Positions 1 through 7,975 of a stretch of 38,599 bases of DNA are shown here, piece after piece. The position numbers and the translations under genes are program-made. Source of the DNA: Candidatus Cloacimonadota bacterium (lineage in GTDB: Bacteria; Cloacimonadota; Cloacimonadia; Cloacimonadales; TCS61); NCBI GenBank assembly GCA_021108315.1, contig JAIORE010000225.1, positions 1 to 38,599 of the forward strand, in the 5' to 3' direction. The notes beneath the pieces are model-generated. The model was not told the DNA's origin. It searched no databases and was given only the letters and a program-made list of their open reading frames with translations. How positions within the stretch are numbered: the stretch's first letter is position 1; the number at the start of each line of letters is the position of its first letter.

Positions 1-351
1 GCTGTTTTGAACTGAAAAATATGTCTTGAAAAATTGTATTAATCAACAGAGTCATATATGCATATTTATTTGGTGGATTGGGATTTGGGTCAACAGGATC
101 ATCTCCTCCACCGCCACCTGGATTGGTTGGTTTTTTCTTTCTATAAATATACTCGTTTGATGCTTGTTTTGTGAATTGTTCGATTTCAGCTTCAGAACGA
201 TTATCAATAAATTCTGGACGAACAAATTGATTAAAATTGTCCATATTGATAGTAAATTCCTCATCCGGTTCTACAATGTTTGGTGTTTGACTACAACTCC
301 AAAAAGCTAAACTAAAAACAACTAACAACATAAAAAAACTACTCTTTTCAT
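1..351 (-). CDS. Lipoprotein of unknown function, partial, with apparent signal-peptide frameshift
   Basis: The gene runs off the left edge of the window, so its C-terminus is missing. Reading leftwards, an ATG at 351 follows a strong GGGGG ribosome site, but its frame stops after nine codons. The frame that stays open to the edge starts at an internal ATG at 331. Adding one T to the T7 run at 332-338 joins the two frames into MKRVVFFMLLVVFSLAFWSC, a textbook lipoprotein signal with lipobox A-F-W-S-C. The mature part begins with an acidic stretch and then a Gly/Pro-rich linker (NPGGGGDDPVDPNPNPP), which suggests a tethered outer-membrane lipoprotein. No family is recognised. The missing T is either a homopolymer sequencing error or a real slippage mutation; as written, only the weaker internal start is in frame. 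Confidence 0.6.
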
Positions 352-670
352 AATTCCCCCTTTTTATTTAAGAGCAAACTCTATATTTTAAGAGTAGTTG
401 TCAAATTATTTTTCTTAATCTGATTTATTCTTTTAATATTTTATTATTGTTTCATTGTTCAAATTTTATTGTTGTTGTCACTAGTGGTTATTACAAAAGA
501 CATTGTGAACCATCGTATACTTTTCATTAATTAATATTTCTTCTTAATATTTCTAAATAAATTTTTAATTAGAATATATTCATACTTTGATAAATGTCAG
601 AATTTTGATAAAATCAATAGAATTATTTTTATGTAAATAGTATTTGAACATAAATACCAATTTACAAATA
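352..670. other. AT-rich intergenic stretch with no gene
   Basis: This is very AT-rich DNA upstream of the lipoprotein gene. I see no open frame with coding character, no strong hairpin and no convincing promoter pair. It probably contains the lipoprotein promoter. The short direct repeat TTCTTAATATTT occurs near 541-556. Confidence 0.4.
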
Positions 671-792
671 AACCACGACTTTAGTCGTAGGGAAATTACC
701 TTCTCCAAGCTCCCCACTCCCAATCAGCTAAAGCTGATTGGGAGTGGGAATAAAGAGGTTAATCACCTGCCCACGCCTAAAGGCATGGGTTA
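671..792. repeat. REP-like cluster of three hairpins
   Basis: Three hairpins lie in tandem. The first is ACGACT/AGTCGT at 675-688. The second is a perfect 17-bp stem, 713-729 pairing with 732-748 around a two-base AA loop. The third is CCCACGCC pairing with GGCATGGG at 770-789 with one mismatch. The outer hairpins are flanked by AACC (left) and GGTT (right), so the unit is roughly an inverted pair. This is the look of REP/BIME units or of IS200/IS605-type ends, whose Y1 transposases recognise such short hairpins. No transposase gene is in the window. Confidence 0.6.
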
Positions 793-883
793 ATTTAATC
801 TTCAAAAATGTTTTTAATTATAGAACTCACTCATTTTCATTCAGATATTAGTGCCAATTCAAACCTCAAATGACGATGTGTAT

Positions 884-903
884 CACAAACAATCCTGTTT
901 GTG
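884..903. repeat. Short hairpin, CACAAACA/TGTTTGTG
   Basis: An 8-bp perfect stem with a four-base loop, in the otherwise featureless stretch 793-1000. There is no T-run, so it is not an obvious terminator. Nothing else is visible in that stretch. Confidence 0.4.
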
Positions 904-1006
904 CCTTTTGTGCTATTTGTATCTTTACACAAACAAGATGAGCTTACGCAGGTCTTCGGTTGTTTGCGATACTTGATTTGACACAATATAATTATTGAGC
1001 AAAAAA

Positions 1007-1040
1007 AAACGGAAGCAAATGCTTCCGTTTAATTTTTTTT
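1007..1040 (-). terminator. Rho-independent terminator of the CBM9-like secreted protein gene
   Basis: A perfect 10-bp stem (AAACGGAAGC pairing with GCTTCCGTTT) around an AAAT loop. It starts 20 bases after the stop codon of the - strand gene ending at 1051. Read on the - strand, the stem is followed by a run of nine T. The T-rich DNA on the other side could also make it work in the opposite direction. Confidence 0.9.
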
Positions 1041-1050
1041 TATTTGATAA

Positions 1051-2361
1051 TTATTTTGTTAACATAGCCTTTTTGACACTAACGGTTTTACCAGCAGTTA
1101 ATTTAAAAAGGTAAATACCAGAAGTTGCCATTGCACCATCAAAATCTTTTCCATCCCAAGCAACGTAATATCTCATATCACCTTCTTTGAAACCTTCGTG
1201 ATAGGATCTGAGTTTCTGCCCCTTGAGATTATATACTTCCACAACCACCTCAGCACTTTCCTTAAGATAATAACCTATTGTTGCAGAAGGATTAAAGGGA
1301 GATGGAAAGATACTATAAATAAATGTTTCATCATTAAAGTGGATAATCGGTGGATTAAGATTATCATAATCACTGATGGTTTCAATATCTATGGGACCAT
1401 GAAGCTCTGATACTCCAGACAGATCTACACTTTCTAACCAATAATAATAAGTACCCCAATTGGGATCAATAGTATCATCAATAAATGTATATTCTGTTTC
1501 TTCTGTTGTTGTGCCTGCACCTTCGATGAAATTACTATTTATTTTTAGAGCCTGCCCAAAATTACCTGAAATGGAGCGATAGATATTCCAACCGACATTA
1601 TCAATTTCACTTTGGGTAAGCCAATCTAAAGTTGTGATATCATTGGCATAAACGGCTGCAAACATTGATAAAGTTACCGGTAAACCACCATCTGGGGGAT
1701 TTTGAATTACAGAAGCTCCATTGGGAGCTACGCCTTCACCCCCGGTTTCATTCCACGCATAAGTATATGTGGAATTAGCTGTATCGGTATTATCAGATGG
1801 CCATGCAGCAGATGCTGATCCCTGATTACTTTCTACAATAGCGAGTAGGTTTAATTGCGAAGCGGAAGTTCCTCCATTGGGTATAGTTGCCCAAGAAATT
1901 CTCAATTCTGCCGTATCAACTGCATTCCCATTATTATCAATGATAACCAAATCAGATGCAGTAACAGAATTAATTGTTCCCCAAGAAGAACTCACATCAT
2001 CATAAATATAATAACCACTATTTGCTACAGTTTGTCCAACCTTAAGGCAGATATCCGCATATAGACCTAATGTTTCCGGATTAGATGCGATACCACCAGT
2101 TGTTCCTCCAACTTGTGTATCTAAATAAGTAACCACAAAATCGTTAGCAGAAGGAAATATTGCAGTAACCTCCCAGCCGAAGTATAAGTAGGTTGCATCC
2201 CAAGTAATCCACATTTTCCAAGTAGGTTCATTAGATGGAGTTCCCAAATCTTCATCCGTATCCCACTCCGTAAAAGTCCCATCAATTGTAGGAGTGTTGT
2301 AAGTAGTAGAAAACAAAAAACTAACAGTAAAAAGAAAAACAATTACATAAAATAATTTCAT
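1051..2361 (-). CDS. Secreted CBM9/DOMON-like protein with FN3-like module and type IX-like sorting domain
   Basis: 436 aa. Residues 1-18 form a signal peptide (MKLFYVIVFLFTVSFLFS). Residues about 22-215 resemble the CBM9-like/DOMON sandwich fold: the opening P-x-I-D-G-x-F-x-E-W and W-x-A-T-Y-L-Y-F-G-W are typical of that family, which binds carbohydrate or haem. A linker then leads to an FN3-like module (about 225-325) with L-P-V-T-L-S-x-F, L-x-W-x-T-x-S-E and N-I-Y-R motifs. The same module occurs in the FG-GAP protein at 26186. The last 90 residues are the FlgD-like sorting domain (SPFNPSATIGY, YNLKGQKLRS, SGIYLFKL, KKAMLTK). The start is fixed by GGAGG seven bases upstream. It is monocistronic with its own terminator. 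The ligand is unknown. Confidence 0.85.
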   Translation of the reverse strand: MKLFYVIVFLFTVSFLFSTTYNTPTIDGTFTEWDTDEDLGTPSNEPTWKMWITWDATYLYFGWEVTAIFPSANDFVVTYLDTQVGGTTGGIASNPETLGLYADICLKVGQTVANSGYYIYDDVSSSWGTINSVTASDLVIIDNNGNAVDTAELRISWATIPNGGTSASQLNLLAIVESNQGSASAAWPSDNTDTANSTYTYAWNETGGEGVAPNGASVIQNPPDGGLPVTLSMFAAVYANDITTLDWLTQSEIDNVGWNIYRSISGNFGQALKINSNFIEGAGTTTEETEYTFIDDTIDPNWGTYYYWLESVDLSGVSELHGPIDIETISDYDNLNPPIIHFNDETFIYSIFPSPFNPSATIGYYLKESAEVVVEVYNLKGQKLRSYHEGFKEGDMRYYVAWDGKDFDGAMATSGIYLFKLTAGKTVSVKKAMLTK

Positions 2362-2798
2362 AAAACCTCCAAGATACTTATTTTTACAATCCCATATTTA
2401 AATACTTTATTCAAGCGTCAACTTATTTTTATAATATTTAATTTATCTAAGTTATCTATTTTATACATAATTAGTTAATCTTTTTATCAACAATTTAAAT
2501 AAGGTAATAATTTGTAAAAGATTGATTTTTTAAAAAATTAATATAACCCAAATTTATTGAATGGTATCTGAATTCAGGTTAAACATCATTCTTAAGTAAA
2601 TTATAAAAGCGACATAAAAAGATAATGTTGGACAAAAAATATTCGATTTTAGCATTTGATATATCATAAAATATCGAGTAAACTCATGAAATATTTTATT
2701 AGATTCGTTACTTATTTTTTTATACTATCAATATCTGACCTGTTTATTTTCCACAATGAACTCATCCCCGTGTGAAATAAGAAAAAATATTTCACAGG
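2362..2798. other. AT-rich divergent intergenic region, no gene seen
   Basis: This lies between the - strand gene starting at 2361 and the + strand genes that follow, so promoters for both directions should be here. I cannot single out a convincing -35/-10 pair or operator by eye. No open frame has coding character. Confidence 0.35.
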
Positions 2799-2870
2799 GT
2801 AAACTGCTGTCCTTCTCCCTGCACTTAAATCTACATTTTAATGCAGGGAGATGGACTGAGGGTAAGTTTG
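2799..2870. repeat. Copy 1 of the AAACTCACCCT inverted-repeat family
   Basis: The outer arms (CAGGGTAAACTGCTGTCC and GGACTGAGGGTAAG) are related to the ends of the copies at 13850 and 33499, here in the reverse orientation. Inside is a hairpin in which CTCCCTGCA pairs with TGCAGGGAG. The right arm supplies the GAGGG that serves as ribosome site for the next small ORF. Confidence 0.55.
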
Positions 2871-3056
2871 AAAATTGAATTTGAAGTGAGAAATGTTAGT
2901 AATGAATTGAAAGGTGTCATTTTAGAATTAGATAATAATAGGAAGGCAGTAAAAATAAAGAAGAAAAACGAAAAATATTTCGTAGAAATCGAATTCCTAG
3001 GAGAATTTGACCATTTATTTATTAAGAATTTTCTTAAGACGGTTGCTTATGATTAG
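2868..3056 (+). CDS. Small conserved-looking hypothetical protein (62 aa)
   Basis: I choose the TTG at 2868 as start because GAGGG lies five bases upstream. The alternative ATG at 2841 falls inside a palindromic repeat and would add nine repeat-encoded residues. The product, starting MKIEFEVRNVSNELKG and ending FLKTVAYD, is charged, has no signal peptide, and alternates like a beta-beta-alpha fold. The layout I-x-L-E-L-D..R-K-A-V-K-I..F-V-E-I-E-F..E-F-D-H-L-x-I-K-N-F-L is loosely like the Pcc1/LAGE3 family of KEOPS subunits. That resemblance is weak and by eye only. It lies 86 bases before the outer-membrane protein gene and may be cotranscribed with it. Confidence 0.5.
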   Translation: MKIEFEVRNVSNELKGVILELDNNRKAVKIKKKNEKYFVEIEFLGEFDHLFIKNFLKTVAYD

Positions 3057-3142
3057 TAGAGATAGAATATAAAGAAATTATTAGACAAACCAATATCAAT
3101 TAAAACATTGGAAAATAATATAAAAATTTTATGGAGGAAATT

Positions 3143-4108
3143 ATGAAAAAAATAATTTTAGTATTTTGTTTCACACTGATTTTTGCAACAATTTGGGCAG
3201 AAAGTCTGGACGAAAAGATGGAGAGATTTGGCAAGGAAAATGGAAAAATGTATTTGCAACCTCTTGTAACAGCTTTTGGCGCAAACCTTAATTCTGGTTT
3301 CTACAACACAGCAAAAGTTATCAAACCATTCAGATTCGGAGTATTTTTTAACACGATGGCAGCTTTTATTCCAAATTCGGCAAAAACTTTTCAAGCTGTA
3401 CGACCTGATTTAATAGTAAATATTGATGGAACTGATTATTATGTCTATCAACCTGAAGAAGTTGAATCGGCTACGGTATTTGGAGATCAAGGTGGAGATT
3501 TCACCATAAACAATTCAATTCCAGAAGAGATTAATACAAACGGAATGGAGATAAATCTTCCCAACGGAGCAGAATTGCCACTTGTTCCATTGATAACACC
3601 TCAATTTCATTTTGGATTACCGGCTGGAAATGAATTGATGTTTAGATTTTTTCCCAAAACTGAAGTTAATAAAAACCTTGGAGAAGTTTCCTTTCTCGGA
3701 GCTGGAATTAAACATAGTTTGAATAAATCACTCTTGAAACTTATTCCAATTGACCTTGCTGTACAGATGGTTTATCAGAGTTTGAAAGTTGGTGATCTTA
3801 TTGATGTCACATCAGTTGCTATGAACGCTCAGATCAGTAAGAAATTACTTATGTGGACTATTTATGGTGGATTAGGATATGAAAACACAAAATTGAAAAT
3901 TGAATATCAGACAGAACAAATGATTTATAATGCAAACATAAATGGATTTGAATCTACACAAATTGATATTGATTTTGAAATAGACGGTGAAAATGATTTT
4001 AGAGCAACTGCCGGAATCAGGTACAGTATGCTAATGGTGAAATTTTATGCTGATTATTCTCTCTGCAAATACCCCGTGACAAATGTTGGTTTTGGCGTTG
4101 CTTTCTAA
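3143..4108 (+). CDS. Outer-membrane protein, DUF6588-like
   Basis: 321 aa from the ATG at 3143. An upstream in-frame ATG at 3131 overlaps the GGAGG ribosome site and is less likely. Residues 1-19 form a signal peptide (MKKIILVFCFTLIFATIWA). The mature protein has the beta-rich, aromatic-ended pattern of an outer-membrane barrel, ending in G-V-A-F with a terminal aromatic residue. The stretch L-Q-P-L-V-T-A-F-G-A-N-L-N-S-G-F-Y-N-T-A-K near the N-terminus matches what I know of the DUF6588 family of FCB bacteria, whose function is not known. Its stop codon directly abuts the ATG of the nitroreductase gene, so the two are translationally coupled. Confidence 0.75.
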   Translation: MKKIILVFCFTLIFATIWAESLDEKMERFGKENGKMYLQPLVTAFGANLNSGFYNTAKVIKPFRFGVFFNTMAAFIPNSAKTFQAVRPDLIVNIDGTDYYVYQPEEVESATVFGDQGGDFTINNSIPEEINTNGMEINLPNGAELPLVPLITPQFHFGLPAGNELMFRFFPKTEVNKNLGEVSFLGAGIKHSLNKSLLKLIPIDLAVQMVYQSLKVGDLIDVTSVAMNAQISKKLLMWTIYGGLGYENTKLKIEYQTEQMIYNANINGFESTQIDIDFEIDGENDFRATAGIRYSMLMVKFYADYSLCKYPVTNVGFGVAF

Positions 4109-4669
4109 ATGAAATTTCTGGAAGTAATCCAAACAAGAAAAAGTATTCGTAGTTTTGCCGATCAAGAAATAACAGACGAAATCTTACAGAAAGTACTTTT
4201 AGCTGGAAGATCAGCACCTTCTTGCCAAAATAAACAATGTTGGCGATTTATTGTCGTAAAAACTGAAGAAATCAAGAAAAAACTTTCCCTACATTCCGGC
4301 TTGATCGGAACAATAAATTACTTTATCAAAGATGCTCCAATAATCATCATTGCCTGTGCTAATCCTAAAAGAAGCGTTAAATTAAACAATCAGGAATATT
4401 ATTTGGTAGATACGGCAATTGCCTTTCAACAAATGATGCTAACTGCTTGGAATTTCGGGATTGGAAGTTGCTGGTTGGCTGCTTTTAATGAACATAAAGT
4501 AAAATCAATTCTGTCAATTCCAACTGAAATAAGAGTTGTAGCAATGAGTCCATTCGGATTTCCCAGAGAAAAAGAAAAACTCTATGCCAAAGCAGTTAGC
4601 AAATTTTCCGGAAGTAAGAAAAGATTGGATTTAGAAAAAATCGTTTCGTATGAGAAATGGAAATTCTAA
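4109..4669 (+). CDS. Nitroreductase family protein (FMN-dependent)
   Basis: 186 aa, a usual length for a short nitroreductase. The N-terminal R-K-S-I-R-S-F (residues 10-16) is the phosphate-binding motif for FMN. A-P-S-C-Q-N-K-Q-C-W-R-F (about 36-47) is the second FMN-contact segment, with Cys replacing the more common S/G-x-x-N-x-Q-P pattern. I-G-S-C-W-L (about 117-122) is the third. There is no signal peptide, so it is cytoplasmic and probably an NAD(P)H-dependent flavoprotein reductase; the substrate cannot be read from sequence. It starts on the base after the stop of the DUF6588-like gene, without its own clear ribosome site. No terminator is obvious downstream. Confidence 0.85.
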   Translation: MKFLEVIQTRKSIRSFADQEITDEILQKVLLAGRSAPSCQNKQCWRFIVVKTEEIKKKLSLHSGLIGTINYFIKDAPIIIIACANPKRSVKLNNQEYYLVDTAIAFQQMMLTAWNFGIGSCWLAAFNEHKVKSILSIPTEIRVVAMSPFGFPREKEKLYAKAVSKFSGSKKRLDLEKIVSYEKWKF

Positions 4670-4715
4670 GATGAAACCACTAATTAACTCGAAGAAAAAA
4701 AATATTTACGATTCT

Positions 4716-4830
4716 CGTTCCCAAACCCCAGTTTGGTAACGAAATAATAGGCTAAGCCCCTTCTTAGCTAAACTAGAATGAAGCAGGGGCTTCATAAGTC
4801 ATTGTGTTCCCAAGCAGTAGCTTGGGAACA
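4716..4830. repeat. Cluster of three palindromes (CGTTCCCAAAC family)
   Basis: 4716-4741 is an imperfect hairpin built on CGTTCCCAAAC and GTTTGGTAACG. About 4752-4791 has AGCCCC pairing with GGGGCT with partly paired interior. 4805-4830 is a perfect 11-bp stem (TGTTCCCAAGC/GCTTGGGAACA) with an AGTA loop. The first and third share the GTTCCCAA core and look like REP-type units. They lie between convergent transcription units (nitroreductase on +, beta-barrel gene on -). Confidence 0.6.
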
Positions 4831-4887
4831 AGAGCAAATACTTTGTAGTTCGGTTTGTTTGTTTTGTTCGTTGATAAATATTTTTTT

Positions 4888-4952
4888 TCGTGTTAATTCG
4901 TGTAAATTCGTGGTTTCAAAATGTCTTTGTCTTGTCCGTGAAAGTCCGTGGC
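4888..4952. repeat. TTCGTG repeats at a 10-bp period
   Basis: TTCGTG occurs three times at exactly 10-bp spacing (4888, 4898, 4908), followed by two GTCCGTG units at 4934 and 4945. The spacing is about one helical turn. Arrays of this kind are scattered through many bacterial draft genomes; their role is unknown to me. Confidence 0.5.
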
Positions 4953-4957
4953 AAAAA

Positions 4958-5989
4958 CTATTTATTAAAATTCAGATCAACAGCAATTCCCACTTGATAA
5001 TTATTATATTCCTTATCTCTGATTACATTATCAAATGGTGAGCGAATTTTTCTAAGGTTGTACTTTCCAAATAAAGCTACTTGCAAAAAGTCATTTACTA
5101 CAAATTTAGGTGAAAAATTATAAACTGTAACAAATTCATCTCGGGCATAATGATATTCATCACTTTCAAACGGAGATTTGTAATACTTTTCCTGATAAGT
5201 AAAACCAAGAGTTAAAGCAAATTTTTCCCAAACAAAGTTTTTAATTCGCAATTCACTTTTGTAGCTATTCTGTTCGTAAGACGGATTTTTCAGGTTAGTA
5301 ATTTCAGGATGATCTGTGTAAGCTTCTTCCCCACTTGCATCTGAATCTCTATAACCATAAGAAAAATTTACATTGATATTCTTGGATGGAGATAAAGCAA
5401 TATTAAATTCATTAAAAACATTTTTCGCATCATATTCCGTAAAATATTCATTGAAATAAAGTTGAGAAAATTCAAATTTGTAACGCACAGATAAAAAAGA
5501 AATTAGCTTCAAATTGAGAATTGATTGATAAACATTTTTGGCATAAGTAAATTCTCGATAAACACCTTTATCCACTACACTTTTATAATGATTCACATAA
5601 ATTTCGGGATGACAAGTATAAACAAAACTGATATTTATTTGGCGATTCAAATATTGCTGAATCAAAATCCGGAAATTATAATTATCCTTGATGGAATTGT
5701 GCCAAAATTTTTCGTATTTCTGGCTTAGTTTGATTTTCTGAGTATGATTATAAAAAAACTTATGTCTAAAAACAATTTCACTTTTCAAACTGCTGATAAC
5801 ATCATCCAAAGAGTGAATTTGAAATTTATCCGGTTTGAGATTATCAATAAAATTATCCTTATCATTTTGTGATAACTGCAAAATATTATCATTATACGAA
5901 GTTTTCAAATCAAAATTTAGATTTGGAATAAATGCGACACAATTTATCGTTAAAGCTGTTAATAGAAACAATATAAATATGTTTTTCAT
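4958..5989 (-). CDS. Probable outer-membrane beta-barrel protein at the end of the poly-gamma-glutamate operon
   Basis: 343 aa. Residues 1-19 form a signal peptide (MKNIFILFLLTALTINCVA). The rest is rich in Tyr/Phe/Asn with repeated alternating hydrophobic strands such as S-V-R-Y-K-F-E-F-S-Q-L-Y-F and I-N-V-N-F-S-Y-G-Y-R, and it ends G-I-A-V-D-L-N-F-N-K. This is the pattern of a transmembrane barrel of roughly 14-18 strands, though I cannot count them reliably. No family is recognised. It begins six bases after the previous gene, so it belongs to the pgsBC operon. Inference: it could export or anchor PGA at the outer membrane. A capsule-export porin role is not shown by any motif. Confidence 0.65.
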   Translation of the reverse strand: MKNIFILFLLTALTINCVAFIPNLNFDLKTSYNDNILQLSQNDKDNFIDNLKPDKFQIHSLDDVISSLKSEIVFRHKFFYNHTQKIKLSQKYEKFWHNSIKDNYNFRILIQQYLNRQINISFVYTCHPEIYVNHYKSVVDKGVYREFTYAKNVYQSILNLKLISFLSVRYKFEFSQLYFNEYFTEYDAKNVFNEFNIALSPSKNINVNFSYGYRDSDASGEEAYTDHPEITNLKNPSYEQNSYKSELRIKNFVWEKFALTLGFTYQEKYYKSPFESDEYHYARDEFVTVYNFSPKFVVNDFLQVALFGKYNLRKIRSPFDNVIRDKEYNNYQVGIAVDLNFNK

Positions 5990-5995
5990 AATAAA

Positions 5996-6859
5996 TTATC
6001 CTATAGATTTTTTACTGATATAAAAGCGATAAATTAAAGAATTATCATCAGTTTTAAATTTAATTCTGTGAGTTCCGGTTTCCAATCTGATAATTTGCAC
6101 ATCACCTTTTGATACTTTCTGATCAGATTCGGATATCACTAATGTTTTGGGGGATTGAAATGTTGAAATTGTCTTTTGAGTTTTCAATACTTCATTATCA
6201 ATTACTGAAAAAGTATAATTCCGTTGTTCATTATTTGCAGAATTATACAAAAGGCGTGATACAAATTTCAGATAGATTGGACCTTCCAATACAAATTCGA
6301 TATTTTGGGAATTTCCCGAATAATAAGTATATTCTTTGTCTGCAATCTTCAGGATAATTTCTTTACTGTAGAATGACGGAGAAAATGGTACATATTCCAG
6401 TTTTTCCAAGTTTTTGGTATCATCATCTTTTATTTTTATGAGCAATTCATACGAAGAACTGTTTTCGATTTTGTAAATTCCCCGCTCCTTTTTTGTTTTG
6501 AATTTGTACTTATTATAGCTTGAGATAATCTCACCATTCAAACCTTTTGTCTGTTTGCTTTTTGTAGTTTTCTTAATAATATTTTTCTCTGAATTCGGTT
6601 TGAATATTTTATAAGAATACTCCGTTTTCTTTTCATTATTCAATATAATTCTGGAAAAAATTACAACTGAATCTTTATGAGTAGTTTTAAATTTGAGTAT
6701 TTCATCAGGATTTAACTTGTAGTAATGATAAATCTTATTATTTTTACGGTTAATTACTCGATAGTTTTCTATTTTTGAAAGAACTTTTATCTCTGTTGCA
6801 AATCCTGAAATAAAGACCAATAAAAGAATTGATAGAAATACTTTTTTAATAGAAAACAT
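5996..6859 (-). CDS. Exported beta-rich protein of unknown function in the PGA operon
   Basis: 287 aa from the ATG at 6859, two bases after the pgsW stop; a TTG at 6865 would overlap that stop and is less likely. Residues 1-21 form a signal peptide (MFSIKKVFLSILLLVFISGFA). The mature part is Lys/Ser/Tyr-rich, predicted all-beta by pattern, with no Cys and no known motif. The C-terminal third (L-E-T-G-T-H-R-I-K-F-K ... I-Y-R-F-Y-I-S-K-K) could be a small beta-sandwich. Coupling to pgsW on one side and to the barrel gene on the other (six-base gap) makes a periplasmic or surface role in PGA handling likely. This is inference from position only. Confidence 0.65.
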   Translation of the reverse strand: MFSIKKVFLSILLLVFISGFATEIKVLSKIENYRVINRKNNKIYHYYKLNPDEILKFKTTHKDSVVIFSRIILNNEKKTEYSYKIFKPNSEKNIIKKTTKSKQTKGLNGEIISSYNKYKFKTKKERGIYKIENSSSYELLIKIKDDDTKNLEKLEYVPFSPSFYSKEIILKIADKEYTYYSGNSQNIEFVLEGPIYLKFVSRLLYNSANNEQRNYTFSVIDNEVLKTQKTISTFQSPKTLVISESDQKVSKGDVQIIRLETGTHRIKFKTDDNSLIYRFYISKKSIG

Positions 6860-6861
6860 GA

Positions 6862-7965
6862 TCAATCTTTGTAAACCTCATCGTCTCTCAGTTTCATTTG
6901 ATGATGATCAAAAAACATTACCAAAAGAATCAGAATTGAGAGAATTATCATAGCTATAACTGTAACTGTGATATTATAATGTTCTTTCAAAAAAACTTTT
7001 CCCGAACCAATTTCAGGAAGTGGAACCGGAGCAATGGGGAGATCATAAATTTCAGCAATTTCATTTATTTTCATAAGATGGAGAATCGGTATTTTTTTAT
7101 CGGCAAACAGAAACATTGTTCCCTTAAGCGGCGTATTTTTGATTGAGATAAATTTATTCAATCCTAGTTTAATTAATTTCCCATTGATTGAATTTCCTAA
7201 GCTGGAAAGCCCACCACCGATATTTACATAAAGTTTAGGATTTTTTGAATTTTCTTCAAATATCTCCATTTTTTTTAAAATATTTTCTTCAAGACTATTC
7301 TCGTGAACAAGTTCAATTCCATTTCGTTCTACAGCTTGCATAATGATTTCGCGACCGTTTTTATTCAAACCTCTACCAAGGTCGCGTCCTCCACCAATTG
7401 AAGCTGCTACACTTTTGAAAGAGAATACTTTTTTTTCCAAAAGTAATGTTTCCAGATCAAGCCAAGTAAATTCGGGATTCGTCATTCCAAACATTGAAGC
7501 TCCGATAGAAGAGATCATAGTTACTTTAAGTCCTAACGTCTGAGCTGCACTTAAAACTGCTAAATTTACTGCTGGATAGGAAGCTGTGCAACTTATGAGA
7601 ATATCATCACCTTTTTTGAGTTTTGCTTTTTTTAAATAATCTATAGCAACAGCAGCCATATTAGGATTCAAACTGGTCAATTTGGCATTTAAGTTTCCTC
7701 TATCTGTAGTTATTATCGTATTTTTTTCACCGATTAGAGTTGTTTGGTTCGGATCATTCACCAAATCTATGAAAAATCCTCGTGACACTTGATATTCCTT
7801 GATAGTTTCTTCAGCAGTTTGCATCAATTGCGCTGCTTTGATTTTTTGATCATAATTCTTTTGTTTTCTGAACTCACGACTACTATCTACCCAGATAAAT
7901 AAAGCTATGGAAACAACGAGTAAGATAAATAAACTTAAATTTGATTTTGCACTTGGTACGAACAT
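6862..7965 (-). CDS. pgsW: Poly-gamma-glutamate system protein PgsW-like
   Basis: 367 aa with a membrane segment at each end: residues about 10-26 (LSLFILLVVSIALFIWV) and about 333-354 (TVTVIAMIILSILILLVMFF). A large soluble domain, likely periplasmic, lies between. That domain has G-D-D-I-L-I-S-C-T-A-S-Y-P-A-V-N, S-S-I-G-A-S-M-F-G-M-T-N-P-E-F-T-W-L-D and a Gly-rich N-I-G-G-G-L-S-S-L-G motif. These match my recollection of the poly-gamma-glutamate system family that accompanies pgsBC in bacteria lacking a classical pgsA. A strong AAGGAGG lies before the start, and the gene begins 10 bases after pgsC. Its biochemical role is not established to my knowledge. Confidence 0.8.
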   Translation of the reverse strand: MFVPSAKSNLSLFILLVVSIALFIWVDSSREFRKQKNYDQKIKAAQLMQTAEETIKEYQVSRGFFIDLVNDPNQTTLIGEKNTIITTDRGNLNAKLTSLNPNMAAVAIDYLKKAKLKKGDDILISCTASYPAVNLAVLSAAQTLGLKVTMISSIGASMFGMTNPEFTWLDLETLLLEKKVFSFKSVAASIGGGRDLGRGLNKNGREIIMQAVERNGIELVHENSLEENILKKMEIFEENSKNPKLYVNIGGGLSSLGNSINGKLIKLGLNKFISIKNTPLKGTMFLFADKKIPILHLMKINEIAEIYDLPIAPVPLPEIGSGKVFLKEHYNITVTVIAMIILSILILLVMFFDHHQMKLRDDEVYKD

Positions 7966-7975
7966 TTTTGCCTCC

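Noticed and set aside
671..792. Riboswitch or tRNA-like structure
   Set aside because: The hairpins are simple near-perfect stems with two- or three-base loops, without the multiloop cores or conserved bases of known riboswitches or tRNAs.
4778..5041. 87-codon + strand frame over the palindrome cluster
   Set aside because: It starts inside REP-type hairpins, runs through the TTCGTG array and overlaps the 3' end of the barrel gene; its composition is not protein-like.
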